Assembly (NCBI RefSeq): GCF_005871205.1
Contig: NZ_SWKM01000015.1
Coordinates: forward strand, 419,005 to 483,004
Length of the DNA: 64,000 bases
Source of the DNA: Marinobacter alexandrii
Lineage (GTDB): Bacteria > Pseudomonadota > Gammaproteobacteria > Pseudomonadales > Oleiphilaceae
Direction: 5' to 3'
Part shown: piece after piece, positions 30,227 to 40,221 of the stretch
How positions within the stretch are numbered: position 1 is the first letter of the stretch
How the letters are laid out: each line of letters begins with the position of its first letter
Translations under genes and position numbers: made by a program
Notes under the pieces: generated by a model
Told to the model about the DNA's origin: nothing
Seen by the model: only the letters and a program-made list of their open reading frames with translations
Databases searched by the model: none

Positions 30227-31180
30227 ATGCCCCTATTCAAACCGGCACGCATTCTGGCCGCTGCCCTCTGCGTTATCGCCGCCCCTGCCCTGGCGGAAAT
30301 CCGCGTTGTTACCTCGCTCAAGCCCCTGACACTGTTGGCCCAGGGTATCGCGACCACCGACACCACTATCACCACCCTGGTTCCGCCGGGCTCCAGCCCG
30401 CACAACTACAACATGAAGCCGTCCCAGCGCCGCGCCCTGGACGATGCCGATGTGATTTTCTGGGTAGGCCCGGACATGGAAACCTTCCTGAGCCGTCTGT
30501 TGGCCGGCGCCGATTTCCGGCAGCGCACCATCAGCCTGGCACTGGACGAGCCGGCCATGGCGGAATCAGACCATGCGGACGAACATGACGAATATGGCCA
30601 TGAAGATGAAGACCACCATGATGAAGGCCACGGTCACCATGATCACGGCGAAGGCGAAGACCCGCATATCTGGCTGGACCCGGCACTGGCCGAGCAAATG
30701 GTCGAAAAGATGCATAAGGCGATGGCTCGGCAGCCGGACGCAGACACCGACGCCCTGGGCCGAAACCTGAAGCAATTCAAAACCCGAATGGCGGCAACCG
30801 AGGCCGAGATTCGGGCCAAGCTGGAGCCGGCCCGCGACATCAGCCTGTTCGCCTACCACGATGCCTTTGTCCGCTTCGCCGAACATTACGGCCTGAAGCT
30901 TGAGGGTGTTCTAACCCTCAACCCGGAACTGACACCCGGTGCCCGCCACATCGCGAGAATTCAGGACCAGCTGGGACAGGGCCATCACCCCTGCCTGCTG
31001 ACCGAGCCGCAGTTCAATCCGGGTATCTGGGAGGTGATTACGGAAGATCTTGATGTCACCTTCAGCGTCTGGGACCCGCTCGGTACCGATGTGGAAGAAG
31101 GCCCGGAAGGCTATTTCGAATTCCAGCACAGCATTGCCGATGCGGTATTGAATTGCCTACCAGAGCAGGCTGAGCATTAA
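30227..31180 (+). CDS. znuA: Periplasmic zinc-binding protein of the ZnuABC importer
   Basis: The 317-residue protein has a signal peptide (about 1-23, ending ALA), a cluster A-I solute-binding fold, zinc ligands in SPHNYN (His59) and DPHIWLD (His147), and the ZnuA-type His/Asp/Glu-rich loop at 113-147. It delivers zinc to ZnuBC. A Zur operator precedes it. znuB and znuC are not adjacent and must lie elsewhere. The 3' end overlaps the convergent permease gene by 24 bases. Confidence 0.94.
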   Translation: MPLFKPARILAAALCVIAAPALAEIRVVTSLKPLTLLAQGIATTDTTITTLVPPGSSPHNYNMKPSQRRALDDADVIFWVGPDMETFLSRLLAGADFRQRTISLALDEPAMAESDHADEHDEYGHEDEDHHDEGHGHHDHGEGEDPHIWLDPALAEQMVEKMHKAMARQPDADTDALGRNLKQFKTRMAATEAEIRAKLEPARDISLFAYHDAFVRFAEHYGLKLEGVLTLNPELTPGARHIARIQDQLGQGHHPCLLTEPQFNPGIWEVITEDLDVTFSVWDPLGTDVEEGPEGYFEFQHSIADAVLNCLPEQAEH

Positions 31181-32071
31181 CGGAATAGAGGCAATGGCCA
31201 GCAACGTCTGGCCACTGATGATGCCCGCCATTAACGGCGCGTCGCCACCGAGCTGACGCGCCAGAATGTACGCAGACGTGGCAGTGGGCAACGCCGCCAG
31301 CAATACCACCACCTGCACCAGCAAGCCATCCACACCCAGCAGCAGGGCCAGCCCTGCCGCCATCAGCGGAAATGCCAACAACTTCAGCACCGTCGATACC
31401 AGGAACGGCATGGAAGCGCCCCGTAGCGCCTTCAGTTGCAAACCAGCGCCCACACACATCAGACCCATGGGCAACGCCAGCTCACTCAAGGGCTTGAGGA
31501 TAGCCGCGAACAGCGGGTGAAAGCCGATTTCGAAGAAACTCCAGACCACCCCGATCACCGAACCGACAATCAGTGGATTGGTGGCAATGGCCTTCATCAC
31601 CGGCTTCAGCCGCACCGACTCCTGACTGGCCACCAAAGAAAACATCAGGATACACAGCAGGTTCAGCAGCGGCACCATGATGGCCACGGCTATGGCCGTG
31701 AGCGAAAGCCCCTCATCGCCCAGCAACATGCCCCCGGCCGCCAGCCCGACGTAGGAGTTGAACCGGATCGCCCCCTGAAACACCGACGAAAACACCGGCC
31801 CGGACCAGCGCCAGATCCGCTGCGCCAACACCAGCACCAGTGTCATGGCCACCAGCATGGCAACGATCAGCAATGCGATGTCGCCATAGGCCGATGCCGG
31901 CAGGCGGGCCTGCCCAAGCTTGAACACCAGCATGGCCGGGAACAGCACGTAATAGGTGAAGCGCTCCGCCTGGGGCCAGAAATCGCCGCCGGGAAAATTC
32001 CAGCGCCGGAACACATGCCCCAGCATAATCAACACAAACACCGGAACCAGCGCCTGAACCATCACCGGCAT
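31157..32071 (-). CDS. AEC-family permease
   Basis: The 304-residue protein has about ten hydrophobic segments and the family N-terminus LVPVFVLIMLGHVFRR. AEC transporters export auxin-like or dicarboxylic acids, but the substrate here cannot be told. I chose the ATG at 32071 because it follows CTGGAGTG; a longer reading to 32119 lacks such a site. Confidence 0.85.
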   Translation of the reverse strand: MPVMVQALVPVFVLIMLGHVFRRWNFPGGDFWPQAERFTYYVLFPAMLVFKLGQARLPASAYGDIALLIVAMLVAMTLVLVLAQRIWRWSGPVFSSVFQGAIRFNSYVGLAAGGMLLGDEGLSLTAIAVAIMVPLLNLLCILMFSLVASQESVRLKPVMKAIATNPLIVGSVIGVVWSFFEIGFHPLFAAILKPLSELALPMGLMCVGAGLQLKALRGASMPFLVSTVLKLLAFPLMAAGLALLLGVDGLLVQVVVLLAALPTATSAYILARQLGGDAPLMAGIISGQTLLAIASIPLMLSLLW

Positions 32072-32376
32072 AGACCACACTCCAGTTGCAACGTGAATAG
32101 CCAGGCAACGCCCGGCCAAACTAAATAGGAAGCTAGGGAGGATAGCAGACGGGATGAGATTCGTCCTGCCCTGAAACCCTCACGCGGAACCACTACTGAA
32201 TAGCAAAAACAACAAGGCAGAGACGAACAACACGCGCCCCTTTTCCTTATTCAGTCAGCCAACGATGACCATAGAAAACCCGCAAACACAATACATGAAA
32301 TCGTATTTGCGGTACGCTTAGAAAAGGAAGTAAAAGGGATACAATGGATTGTTAATTGGCTCTTGAGTTGTGCGTT
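32072..32376. other. Divergent intergenic region without a gene
   Basis: About 300 bases between the AEC gene and the BLUF gene. It is AT-richer in its right half and must hold both promoters. I see no ORF, RNA or clear operator. Confidence 0.5.
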
Positions 32377-32808
32377 ATGAACAAATCAGAGTTAAGGCTT
32401 TGTCGGCTTATTTATTACAGCAGCCCTTCCCCGCATCTCATGGACAGCGATGTGGACGCCATCCTAGAAGAAGCGATAAGGCGGAATGGGAGATGCGGCA
32501 TCACCGGCTTGCTGGCCTATGATGCGTTCCATTTCATGCAGATCCTGGAAGGCGAAGACGAGGCCGTAAACACCCTCTACCTCAGCATTGCCGCAGACCC
32601 CCGCCATTACGACATTCGGCTAATCCTTTACCAGCAGATCGAAGAACGCCGGTTTAGCGAGTGGTCGATGGCCCTGGCCAAGCTACCTGACGTGCCTGGC
32701 CGGTATATCGACAAGCTCTACGGGGGATTCAAACCGCAACTTTTCTCGCCTGAAGACGCCCTGAAATACTTCGACATGCTCCGGCACTACCTACAGCGGG
32801 CAGCCTGA
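32377..32808 (+). CDS. BLUF-domain blue-light sensor
   Basis: A 143-residue single-domain FAD photoreceptor. It shows the key Tyr in RLIYYSS, Asn in RRNGRCGITG, Gln in HFMQILEG and the SEWSM loop. Stand-alone BLUF proteins act on partner proteins; no obvious partner is adjacent. I chose the ATG at 32377; a TTG at 32356 is an alternative start. Confidence 0.92.
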   Translation: MNKSELRLCRLIYYSSPSPHLMDSDVDAILEEAIRRNGRCGITGLLAYDAFHFMQILEGEDEAVNTLYLSIAADPRHYDIRLILYQQIEERRFSEWSMALAKLPDVPGRYIDKLYGGFKPQLFSPEDALKYFDMLRHYLQRAA

Positions 32809-32818
32809 TGCCGCGCAG

Positions 32819-32990
32819 CTATTGTTTCTGGGAGTTCTGTTGCTGGGACTTCTCGTATTCCCGCTGGTACTCGCTGTACTCCCGCCGGTACTGATCTCTA
32901 CTGGCAGCATTCTGGCAATGATTGATGCCCTTGGTGCTTCGCGCTGTCTCGTGCTCGCATCGGTGCTCAATGTAGTGCGCCCGCGGAAAT
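32819..32990 (-). pseudogene. Possible remnant of a small charged protein
   Basis: The minus frame reads about 56 codons with no start codon after an upstream TGA. It ends in a Tyr/Glu/Arg/Gln-rich tail (DQYRREYSEYQREYEKSQQ) that looks like real protein rather than chance. It may be the end of a lost gene or lipoprotein. The rest of the 32809-33302 gap shows nothing I can name. Confidence 0.3.
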
Positions 32991-33302
32991 CAGCCTCAAA
33001 GGCATAACAACAGACATAGCGTTAACTCTTTGGTGCATAAACTTCAAAAAACCTTTTGGCTGGCATTATATGGAAGTCAGCAAACTTTACACTTCCCTTC
33101 CCGCCAAATTTACACGACTGGTCTAATCCATTCATTCAGTTGTTGGTTTAATTTTCTGGCCAATTTCTTGCAGTTCCGAAGAACGTCACGCCTACGTGAC
33201 ATCGCTAAAACCACCAATCCAGGTCGAAAGACAAGGAAGAACTGCTTGAAGCTCCAACTAATAAGGGCATCAAGCATCACTCAACACAGGGGTACATTTG
33301 TG

Positions 33303-33881
33303 ATGTTTCGATCGTTAAAAGGGGTAATTGCAGCCGCTGCACTGATTTTCAGTGCTGGCAGTTCAGCCGGATTAATGTTTGATCCAACGAATACCGGCTC
33401 TTCAGCCACTGCGACAAAAGGTTTGGAAATCTGCTTTGGATGTTCTATTTCAACCACCTTGAAAGACCTGGATTCCCAAACCGCTATGCTTGAGGTGGGA
33501 CAGACCGCAGTCTTCGATTTTTTTGATATTACTGTCGGAGGTCTTGGAGCGGCATTTTTCGACATCACTGCCACGCTAGCTTTTGCATCCCCCGGCGGCT
33601 CCGCATCTGACACAGGTGGAGGCGGCTTCGGAACCGTTATCGGATTTTTAAGTGGTGGATTCCTGCAATGGGACGGCCCGGTCTCCGTAGATCTTGGTGA
33701 CGGCACCGTTTACACCGTTGCGTTCGAGAACATCCTGACGGGCGGTCTCGGCGACACCACCACGGTTCAGGCCGAAGTCACTCTGGACCGCATCAGCCAA
33801 GTACCGGAACCTGGCACCTTGGCCTTACTCGGAATAAGTCTGGTCGGTTTTGGGTTATCTCGTCGCAAAAAAGCGGTCTAG
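33303..33881 (+). CDS. PEP-CTERM sorting-domain protein
   Basis: The 192-residue secreted protein has a signal peptide (about 1-22), a Gly/Ser/Thr-rich body, and a C-terminal PEP-CTERM signal: VPEPGTLALLGIS, a hydrophobic helix and the basic end RRKKAV. Exosortase EpsH/XrtA recognises this signal; exosortase genes lie elsewhere. The start is the ATG at 33303. The body matches no domain I know. Confidence 0.88.
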   Translation: MFRSLKGVIAAAALIFSAGSSAGLMFDPTNTGSSATATKGLEICFGCSISTTLKDLDSQTAMLEVGQTAVFDFFDITVGGLGAAFFDITATLAFASPGGSASDTGGGGFGTVIGFLSGGFLQWDGPVSVDLGDGTVYTVAFENILTGGLGDTTTVQAEVTLDRISQVPEPGTLALLGISLVGFGLSRRKKAV

Positions 33882-33984
33882 CTCACTATAGCGCACCGGA
33901 ACGCCCAGCGATCTACTCCGCTTTTTCTCGGCTGGATTACACAATAAATCAAGGGAATTACTTCATTCCAGGGGCCGGCAACCG

Positions 33985-34362
33985 TTACTCCACCGAAGGC
34001 AGGTTGCCGCCCAGCATATTCTCCACCACGGCCGCGTTGTAGAAAGTCTCTACCTTCTGGATCTTGTCGCCCTGAACTACAAACCAGACCGCAAGTCGAA
34101 CGTCCCCAATGGGCTCGAAGTTGGTCCTGAAATCCAGAATCGCGAACACATGCTCACCGTCGGCACTGAGCTGACGCACGATCAGGTCTTTCTGAATGGC
34201 GGCCATACCAAACTGGTAATACAGCATGTCATCGGGGCTGAGGAAGCGCATGTTCGGCCCCACATACTCAAACCCGTCAGAAACCAGCAAGGCCCTGGCC
34301 TCGTCAAATCGCTGGGCTCGGGTATCGTCGATAAACTGCTCCACAACATCCCTAGGCTGCAT
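33985..34362 (-). CDS. NTF2/SnoaL-like protein
   Basis: A 125-residue cone-shaped alpha+beta fold is suggested by the N-terminal helix (VVEQFIDDTRAQRFDEARALL) and the later strands RLAVWFVVQGDKI. Members include polyketide cyclases, limonene epoxide hydrolases and non-enzymes. No function can be assigned. Confidence 0.75.
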   Translation of the reverse strand: MQPRDVVEQFIDDTRAQRFDEARALLVSDGFEYVGPNMRFLSPDDMLYYQFGMAAIQKDLIVRQLSADGEHVFAILDFRTNFEPIGDVRLAVWFVVQGDKIQKVETFYNAAVVENMLGGNLPSVE

Positions 34363-34513
34363 ATATCGGCTCCATTTTCACCTGGAGTGGGCCTGGCCGC
34401 CCTGGTCCTCTCCATTGCAAAATCAGCTCTACTCCCATTACACCTGTATACCATAAAAGAGCAGCCAACCCTCACCCCACCGGAGCCTGTCCTGACGGGT
34501 TAGCTGCACTCCC

Positions 34514-35095
34514 CTACTTAGCGCTCACCTGAACATCAACCCTTGCACCCTGGGCGAGTGTGTTGAGGACTGGTGAGTAGTTACACAACTGTTTCAGCTT
34601 TTCCACATCGTCGACATCGGACTTAACCCTGAAGCCCACGCGGATGTGGGTAAAACCCTTCGGTACATCGTCAGAGAGGCCCAGAAATCCACGCAGGTCA
34701 ATGTCACCTTCAAGCGATGATTCCAGTTCCTCAATATTAATCCCCCGAACTGCAGCGTGAGCCACCATGCTCGTGGTTACGCACCCCGCAAGGGCGTTCA
34801 GGAGATGCTCTACCGGATTGGCGTATTCATCACTGCCCGCCAGAATTGGTGGTTCGTCGGCACGCAGTTCGAACGACTGTTTATGGGCGATTTCCTGCCC
34901 GGCGCCGTAGAATCCGGTCACCGTCGTGCAATTTTGACTTCCCCCCACCCAAGTATTGCGCGCGCGGAACTTACATTGCCCAAGGTCAGGCTCCTCTCTG
35001 ATGGCATTCACCGTTCCAAGCAGTGTTTCCATATGAATGCCATTAATCATCCCATCGCTTGCGCCCATCTCTTTGCCGGCCATTTGATTAGTCAT
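34514..35095 (-). CDS. OsmC-family redox protein
   Basis: The 193-residue protein has the OsmC motifs NPVEHLLNALAGCVTTSM, with the first redox Cys near the helix start, and the second Cys in LCNYSPVLNTL. OsmC/Ohr proteins reduce hydroperoxides. The N-terminal 35 residues are extra to the fold. The start at 35095 follows GGGAG. It is divergent from the GlxA-type regulator, which probably controls it. Confidence 0.88.
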   Translation of the reverse strand: MTNQMAGKEMGASDGMINGIHMETLLGTVNAIREEPDLGQCKFRARNTWVGGSQNCTTVTGFYGAGQEIAHKQSFELRADEPPILAGSDEYANPVEHLLNALAGCVTTSMVAHAAVRGINIEELESSLEGDIDLRGFLGLSDDVPKGFTHIRVGFRVKSDVDDVEKLKQLCNYSPVLNTLAQGARVDVQVSAK

Positions 35096-35253
35096 GATCG
35101 TTCTCCCATCAGTGTGCTCTGTGAAATTAGTTGCCTGGACTGTATGGCAGCCGTGAAGCAACTTAAGGTATACGATAGGCCCATAGGGCCCACCTAATAA
35201 GATGGAGGTTTGCCAGTAACAGGGCATTTGTGCCACTAGTTTGGGTGATCGTC

Positions 35254-36273
35254 ATGACCAACTCAGTGAAAGGCGCTACGGACGTCTTGATCGTCGCTGT
35301 GGCGGAAACCGCAGGTTCCTCGCTCTACGGTATGCTGGACGTGCTCCTGGCGGCCGGCAACGTCTGGCAAACGCTGGTTCGTGAGTTATCGGTGCAAACG
35401 TTGTTTCGGGTCCGCATCGTTGCGCCGGAAAGGGATGCGTTTACCTGTGGCAACGGAATTCCGGTTATTCCCGATTGCTCGGTGGCAGATGATCCAATAG
35501 CCCCCATCATAATATTGCCTGAGATTTGGCTGGCTCCGGATGAGGACATCCATGGCCGCTACCCCGAACTTACGGAATGGATACGCCGCAAGTACCGAGA
35601 AGGCTCCTCGCTTTACTCCGCCTGTTCCGGCGCCGTAATGTTGGCCGAAACCGGATTGCTGGACGGTTGCGAAGCCACTTCTCACTGGGGCTATCAGGAT
35701 TTGTTCCGGAAACAATATCCGAACGTTCGCTTCCACCCTGAACCAAACCTCATCTTTGCAGATGCAGAGGGTCGAATCGTGACCGCAGGTGGAACCACGT
35801 CCTGGCATGATCTCGCGATCCACATCATCTCTCGTTACGCCAGCCCTGGAGAGGCATTGCGGATTGCCAAGGTATATCTTCTTAAATGGCACAGTGAAGG
35901 TCAGTTACCCTACGCGATGCTGGTGCGCAGAAACCCCCATACAGATGCAGCAGTACGGGCTTGCGAGAAAAGGCTGGGGGAACAATTGCGGGAGCCCGAT
36001 GCACTCAAACGAGTCGTGGAGTTATCAGGCGTTCCAGAGCGCACCCTGAAGCGACGATTTAAGGCGGCAACCGGCGTCACGCTAATAGAATACGTGCAGA
36101 ACTTGCGAATTGAGGAAGCCAAAAGACTGCTTGAAACCGGGCAGATGCCCGTCGAGGAAATCAGTGTGGCGGTCAGCTATGACGATACTTCGTTCTTTCG
36201 TAGGTTATTCAAGCGCTCAACGGGACTTTCACCCAGCCAATATCGTCGCATGTTCCAGCCGACCAACATTTAG
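35254..36273 (+). CDS. GlxA-type AraC-family regulator
   Basis: The 339-residue protein has an N-terminal DJ-1/PfpI-like domain (about 10-200) with Cys in YSACSGAVMLAETGLL, then an AraC-type double helix-turn-helix (about 240-335, LKRRFKAATGVT and FFRRLFKRSTGLSPSQYRR). GlxA-type activators sense small nitrogen compounds or redox changes. The start ATG is at 35254. Divergent to osmC-like gene, with a shared 158-base promoter region. Confidence 0.9.
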   Translation: MTNSVKGATDVLIVAVAETAGSSLYGMLDVLLAAGNVWQTLVRELSVQTLFRVRIVAPERDAFTCGNGIPVIPDCSVADDPIAPIIILPEIWLAPDEDIHGRYPELTEWIRRKYREGSSLYSACSGAVMLAETGLLDGCEATSHWGYQDLFRKQYPNVRFHPEPNLIFADAEGRIVTAGGTTSWHDLAIHIISRYASPGEALRIAKVYLLKWHSEGQLPYAMLVRRNPHTDAAVRACEKRLGEQLREPDALKRVVELSGVPERTLKRRFKAATGVTLIEYVQNLRIEEAKRLLETGQMPVEEISVAVSYDDTSFFRRLFKRSTGLSPSQYRRMFQPTNI

Positions 36274-36326
36274 GGTCACTTGGTTCTAGACGCACAGCCT
36301 CTGGATGATCGGATACAAGCACGCAC

Positions 36327-37304
36327 CTACAACAGCCCAGCCTGGCGCCGAACCTCATCCATGATGTACTGGGTGGACAACGTCCGCTCATGGGTCATGA
36401 GATCGCTTTCCAGCCTGCCCTGCGCCACGCATTGCACAACATGGCGGATCTGGTATTCAAAGCCGTTCACCTCGAACGGACACTCGAACTCTTGCACTTT
36501 GTCGTCGTTGCCGATCAGGCTGAGCTTTTCCGATCCCCAGAACATGCTGTGAAACACAACGCGGCCCTTGCTCCCGTATAGGGTTAATTCGTTCTCGTAC
36601 TTGTTCTCAAAACTGCACAGCAACTGGCTGGCCCGGCCATTCGGGTAATGCAGCTGCAGGGCGCAGGTTTCATCCACCCCGGTCGGCCCTAAATGCACCT
36701 GGGCGACGATGTCGTCCGGCTCGGCCTGCATAAACCACTGGGACGTGGCGATGGTGTAAATGCCCATATCCAGTACCACCCCACCGGCCAGCTCAGGGTT
36801 CAGCAGGCGGTCCGAATTATCCCTCGGCACCACGAAGCCAAACGACGACCGCACGCTGCCAATCTCACCAATCATGCCCTGCTCCAGCCAGGCATTGGCC
36901 TGTTGATACGCTGGCAGGAACAGCGACCACAGGGCCTCCATCACAAACACGCCCTTGGCCTTGGCGGCCTCGAACAGCTGCTCGGATTCGGCAGCAGTGA
37001 CGGTTAACGGCTTCTCCACCAGCAAGTGCTTACCGCAATCTATAGCGGCCAGCGCCTGCTCAAGATGGAAGTTGTGGGGCGTGGCGATATAGACGGCATC
37101 CAGGCTTTCGTCCTGAAAGAGTTCTTCGTAAGTCTGATGCACCGTTTCAATCTGGTATTTGTCGGCAAAGGCGTAGCCACGCTCGGGATTGCGGCTGGCA
37201 ACGGCCATCAGCCTACCCACACCCTCGGCCTGCATGGCCTCGGCAAACTTCTCCGCAATCCGCCCTGGCCCGATCAGGCCCCAGTTCAGAGTAAAGCTAG
37301 CCAT
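36327..37304 (-). CDS. Gfo/Idh/MocA-family oxidoreductase
   Basis: The 325-residue NAD(P)-dependent enzyme has a Rossmann domain starting NWGLIGPGRIAEKFAEAM, the EKPLTVTA motif with catalytic Lys, and the C-terminal alpha/beta domain. Substrates in this family are mostly sugars, inositols or dihydrodiols. Confidence 0.92.
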   Translation of the reverse strand: MASFTLNWGLIGPGRIAEKFAEAMQAEGVGRLMAVASRNPERGYAFADKYQIETVHQTYEELFQDESLDAVYIATPHNFHLEQALAAIDCGKHLLVEKPLTVTAAESEQLFEAAKAKGVFVMEALWSLFLPAYQQANAWLEQGMIGEIGSVRSSFGFVVPRDNSDRLLNPELAGGVVLDMGIYTIATSQWFMQAEPDDIVAQVHLGPTGVDETCALQLHYPNGRASQLLCSFENKYENELTLYGSKGRVVFHSMFWGSEKLSLIGNDDKVQEFECPFEVNGFEYQIRHVVQCVAQGRLESDLMTHERTLSTQYIMDEVRRQAGLL

Positions 37305-37345
37305 ACCGTTGTCTGCCCCTTTTGCAAACCATGCCCTGAGCCTAT

Positions 37346-37774
37346 TTATTCAACTGTAATGGTGATCTTTTCCGACATCACCGGATCGCGGTGGGGCACA
37401 TGGGCATAATTGCCCAGCAACAGCTGCAGGGTGTGCTCGCCCGGTGACAGCATAATCTCGGTTTCAGTCTGACCACCGCCGAAGTGCTTGATCTGATCGG
37501 TGGCCGGCAGGGGCTTGCTCAAATCCGACGGCACATCGGTATCGATCAACAGATGGTGATGACCGGTACCTTCTTTATCCGTACCGGCCGGTGCCACGCC
37601 CATATTGCGCAGGCCAAACACCACCGTCACGGGGCTTTGAACGGTGTCGCCATCGCCTGGCTGCACGAAGTAGACTTCGGCATTGGCGGGGGCCTCTGAC
37701 ACCATGCTTTCAGCGAGCGTGCTCACAGGTGCGAGCATTACGGCTGATAATAGAGTGGCTGCAATCCTGATCAT
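37346..37774 (-). CDS. DUF4399 periplasmic protein
   Basis: The 142-residue protein has a signal peptide (about 1-21) and the DUF4399 motifs VYFVQPGDGDTVQSPVTV, FGLRNMGVAPAG and HHHLLID. It is a small secreted immunoglobulin-like fold of unknown role. Confidence 0.87.
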   Translation of the reverse strand: MIRIAATLLSAVMLAPVSTLAESMVSEAPANAEVYFVQPGDGDTVQSPVTVVFGLRNMGVAPAGTDKEGTGHHHLLIDTDVPSDLSKPLPATDQIKHFGGGQTETEIMLSPGEHTLQLLLGNYAHVPHRDPVMSEKITITVE

Positions 37775-37827
37775 TTTATGTCCTCCCTTTCATTGGTCTG
37801 GTGTCAGTCTAGTAGATGTTCGCAACC

Positions 37828-39207
37828 TCAACATTCTGTGATACTGACCGCAAGCCCGCCCAGGGAGGTTTCCTTGTACTTGTGGGACATTTCCAGCCCG
37901 GTTTGGCGCATCGCCTCGATACAGTTATCCAGCGGCATAAAGTGTTTACCATCACCCCGCAGCGCCAGCGAGGCGGCCGAATAGGCCTTGATGGCGCCAA
38001 AGCCGTTACGCTCGATACAGGGCACCTGCACCAGCCCCTTAACCGGATCGCAAGTCATGCCCAGGTGATGCTCCAGCGCGATCTCGGCGGCATTCTCCAC
38101 CTGCCAAGCGGTGCCGCCCCGCACTTCACACAAACCGGCAGCAGCCATGGCGGCCGCCGAGCCGACTTCGCCCTGGCACCCCACCTCGGCACCGGATATG
38201 GAACTGCGTTGTTTGATCAGGCCACCAATGGCACTGGCGGTTAGCAGGAAATCCCTCACCTGCTCCTGCGTGCCGTGTTCATGGGTAATAAAGTAATACA
38301 GCACCGCCGGTATCACCCCAGCCGCCCCGTTGGTGGGCGCCGTCACCACCATATTGCCGGCGGCGTTTTCCTCGTTGACCGCCATGGCATAGGCACACAG
38401 CCAGTCATTAATATTCGCCGCCTCCGGCTTGTTCTTTATACCCTGGTAAAGGCCTTTAGCCCGCCGGGGAATCTCCAGGCCACCCGGCAATACGCCCTCT
38501 GCCGCCAAACCGCTCTCTATGCAGGTCCGCATAGCGCGCCAGATGCTGTCCAGGCCCTCAACGAGCGTATGTTCATCCAGATGCTCAAGCTCGTTAATCC
38601 ACTTCATGCGAGCGATGGAAAGCTGGTGCTTGTCAGCAAGCGCCAGCATGGCGTTGGCCGAATCAAAGGGATAGGTTGAGGAATCGACTGCGGCGAACTT
38701 CAGAGGGGCCTGCAACTGGTCAATTTCAGCCAAGGTATTGATGAAACCGCCACCGATGGAGAAATAGGTTTCGGTGCACAGGAGCTTGCCCTCACCGCCC
38801 GTCAGTTCAAACACCATGCCGTTGGTGTGCTGCGGCAGGGGCTTCCCGGTATCAAAAACAATATCGCGGGACGGGCTGAATAAAAGGGAACGATTCTGCT
38901 CTAGCTCGACACTCTCGCTTTGCCAGAGCTCAGTAACCAGCGCTTGTACGTCGGTATCGACCAGCCTGGCAGGAAGGTAGCCGTGGAGTCCCAGGGCAAC
39001 CGCCCGATCGGTCGAATGACCTTTGCCGGTATAAGCCAATGATCCTTTGAGGGTGCAGCGGATAGTGGCACCCTGCACGCTTGCCGCATCGAACGCCTGT
39101 TCTTTTATCCGTTCGATAAAATCATGGGCGGCAACCATTGGCCCGACCGTATGGGAACTTGACGGCCCGACACCTATTTTGAACAGGTCCAACACACTGA
39201 TGAACAT
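37828..39207 (-). CDS. sdaA: L-serine ammonia-lyase, single-chain
   Basis: It deaminates L-serine to pyruvate and ammonia using a [4Fe-4S] cluster. The 459-residue protein fuses the beta ([13 protein letters not shown]) and alpha domains, with cluster cysteines in [10 protein letters not shown] and [18 protein letters not shown]. The length is normal for the gammaproteobacterial SdaA/SdaB type. Confidence 0.94.
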   Translation of the reverse strand: MFISVLDLFKIGVGPSSSHTVGPMVAAHDFIERIKEQAFDAASVQGATIRCTLKGSLAYTGKGHSTDRAVALGLHGYLPARLVDTDVQALVTELWQSESVELEQNRSLLFSPSRDIVFDTGKPLPQHTNGMVFELTGGEGKLLCTETYFSIGGGFINTLAEIDQLQAPLKFAAVDSSTYPFDSANAMLALADKHQLSIARMKWINELEHLDEHTLVEGLDSIWRAMRTCIESGLAAEGVLPGGLEIPRRAKGLYQGIKNKPEAANINDWLCAYAMAVNEENAAGNMVVTAPTNGAAGVIPAVLYYFITHEHGTQEQVRDFLLTASAIGGLIKQRSSISGAEVGCQGEVGSAAAMAAAGLCEVRGGTAWQVENAAEIALEHHLGMTCDPVKGLVQVPCIERNGFGAIKAYSAASLALRGDGKHFMPLDNCIEAMRQTGLEMSHKYKETSLGGLAVSITEC

Positions 39208-39332
39208 GGTGGCCTTGCAGTCGCGGAGTGTTATGAAAAGTCTAGCACGGCCGTGAACGCTCGGCTTGCGACGTACCGAAGCGAAGCGCGGGTGGGTCCA
39301 TAGCAGCCGCGGGTCGGCTGCATATCTGTCAA

Positions 39333-40043
39333 CTACTGAATTGGTTGTTCACTGTTGTTGACAGTGGCGTGCGCTAACGCCGAGGGCGTCTGGCAGCCTA
39401 CAATCGCTGGGGCCTGATGGATCAGCTCGTCGTTCTCAAGCGCCTCCACCATGAAAAGAGCAAAGTCCACGCGGCGCGTGAGATTGCTCTCAAGGATTGG
39501 GTCACCAACGTGTCGAGCCCACACCGGCAGACCCTGACTTTCCCCTTCTTCGAGGTCGCTCCCACGTACGACTGTCCATTTCGTATCGCTGGCAAAAATT
39601 CGCCTACAGGCCTCCACCTGATCGTCCAACTCAACCAGCCGGAAGAGCCTTGCTAACCCGCCAAAGACTGCAATGAGTGCTTTCAGTTTCCAGGAATAGA
39701 CATCTTTGCCATCAAGGCTTATGTGCCAACCGCACGAAAAGATCAGGCGTGCCCCGGGATCCGCAAAGTCCATCACGGCCTGTGCGGTACCCGAGGAGTA
39801 TTGCTGAACTCCCCAGGGCACCAGAACGGTCAGCACACCGTCACATCCCGAGACGGCCTTTTTGATGACCTCCCGGTCATTCGTGGCGCCCGGAATAATA
39901 GTGATGCGCTCTTTGAAATCATCAAGTTTGCTTACGCTTTTCTCGCGGCAAACGCCGACCACCTCATAGCCACGATTCAGAGCGTGCTGAATCATGTACC
40001 GCCCGAGCTTCCCTGATGCGCCCACAATGCAAACCTTATTCAT
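39333..40043 (-). CDS. NmrA/SDR-type NAD(P)-binding protein
   Basis: The 236-residue protein has the motif CIVGASGKLGRYMI at its N-terminus and the atypical-SDR pattern without a clear YxxxK. It may be a redox sensor or an oxidoreductase. I chose the ATG at 40043, which follows AAGGAGTG. Confidence 0.82.
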   Translation of the reverse strand: MNKVCIVGASGKLGRYMIQHALNRGYEVVGVCREKSVSKLDDFKERITIIPGATNDREVIKKAVSGCDGVLTVLVPWGVQQYSSGTAQAVMDFADPGARLIFSCGWHISLDGKDVYSWKLKALIAVFGGLARLFRLVELDDQVEACRRIFASDTKWTVVRGSDLEEGESQGLPVWARHVGDPILESNLTRRVDFALFMVEALENDELIHQAPAIVGCQTPSALAHATVNNSEQPIQ

Positions 40044-40114
40044 ATCACTCCTTGAAAATGACGAGACGGAAAAGATCCTGGCTACACATCTTGCTTGTTG
40101 GTCGGTTACGCGTG

Positions 40115-40199
40115 TCGCAACGCTGCGCGAAACCGACAAACAAAAAGCGGGGTCTCAGGCCCGCTCTTTGTTGGTCGGTGTTGATGCTGTTTGTTAGGC
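40115..40199 (-). repeat. attC-like imperfect palindrome (uncertain)
   Basis: A left core CGCAACGC and a right core TTTGTTAGGC bracket a long hairpin (CCGACaaACAAAaAGCGGG against CCCGCTcTTTGTtgGTCGG). It lies just downstream of the DUF4242 gene, as an attC should. It could equally be an ordinary terminator; the 12-base repeat TTGTTGGTCGGT (40095 and 40168) is part of the structure. Confidence 0.35.
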
Positions 40200-40221
40200 G
40201 GAGGCCAACCAAGGGCTTCCG

